From Aporrectodea caliginosa (lineage: Eukaryota; Annelida; Clitellata; Crassiclitellata; Lumbricidae): a stretch of DNA of 64,000 nt. The translations under genes and the position numbers were made by a program. Of this stretch, positions 63,839 through 64,000 are shown piece after piece. The notes under the pieces were generated by a model. It searched no databases. It was given only the letters and a program-made list of their open reading frames with translations, and was not told the DNA's origin. Position 1 is the first letter of the stretch. Every line of letters starts with the position of its first letter. The stretch spans positions 2,331,727 through 2,395,726 of the forward strand of contig JACEVL010000415.1 of assembly GCA_020284085.1 (NCBI GenBank). Direction: 5' to 3'.

Positions 63839-64000
63839 CTAAAACCATGTTAAGAAATCAATTAACAACTCTGGTCCAGCCAATCCTTATAAATAGCATC
63901 TGGGTCTTCACAAAACCCTGAAAGCAAATAATTAGCTTCCACACAATTAAAGTAATGCTGGTCCAAATCACAATCTACACAAGGATTCGAGAATTCACAA

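Overview
The window is animal genomic DNA, very repeat-rich and gene-poor. It holds spliced genes, long introns, tRNA-derived SINEs, non-LTR retrotransposons, many DNA transposons and long micro- and minisatellites. A sclerostin-family BMP/Wnt antagonist, a neurobeachin-like gene, THAP and FLYWCH transposon remnants and the recurring TAGGCCTA motif suggest a marine invertebrate deuterostome. An echinoderm or hemichordate is the best guess, but the species cannot be fixed from sequence alone.

Layout. Positions 1-18500 hold no gene I can support, only microsatellites, two large minisatellites and SINE/LINE remnants. Positions 18500-23900 are a stack of DNA transposons and a LINE inserted into a THAP-domain coding fragment that is flanked by a 33-bp (11-residue) repeat array. 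Positions 25312-32802 look like one 7.5-kb hAT-type element, bounded by an 8-bp target duplication. It contains a second hAT element (itself holding a SINE and a third hAT element) and a 4.3-kb minisatellite. Positions 33.8-34.6 kb carry another palindromic DNA transposon.

Two host genes are well supported. A sclerostin/SOSTDC1-like gene runs on the + strand: GC-rich leader, exon 1 at 35675-35912, a 15.3-kb intron, exon 2 at 51215-51612, and a probable long 3'UTR ending near 54435. Its 211-residue product keeps all eight cystine-knot cysteines but lacks the Asn-x-Ile motif of the loop that binds LRP5/6 in vertebrates. A neurobeachin-like (NBEAL1/2-type) gene enters from the right edge on the - strand. 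Four coding exons of its C-terminal WD40 propeller are visible (63838 down to 61119), joined in frame, and one intron apparently uses a GC-AG splice pair. The two genes converge tail to tail.

The large sclerostin intron is a transposon catalogue: a hAT/MULE-type element with a FLYWCH zinc-finger ORF and its own TATA box, an L2/CR1-like LINE whose reverse transcriptase is split by a 435-bp hAT MITE with perfect target duplications, a pair of inverted MITEs, several SINEs and a 63-bp near-perfect palindrome. I see no bacterial-type operon, CRISPR array or intact virus. The most interesting material is the nested transposon architecture, the THAP/11-mer-repeat locus and the divergent sclerostin homologue. 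Labels such as SINE-A are local to this report.
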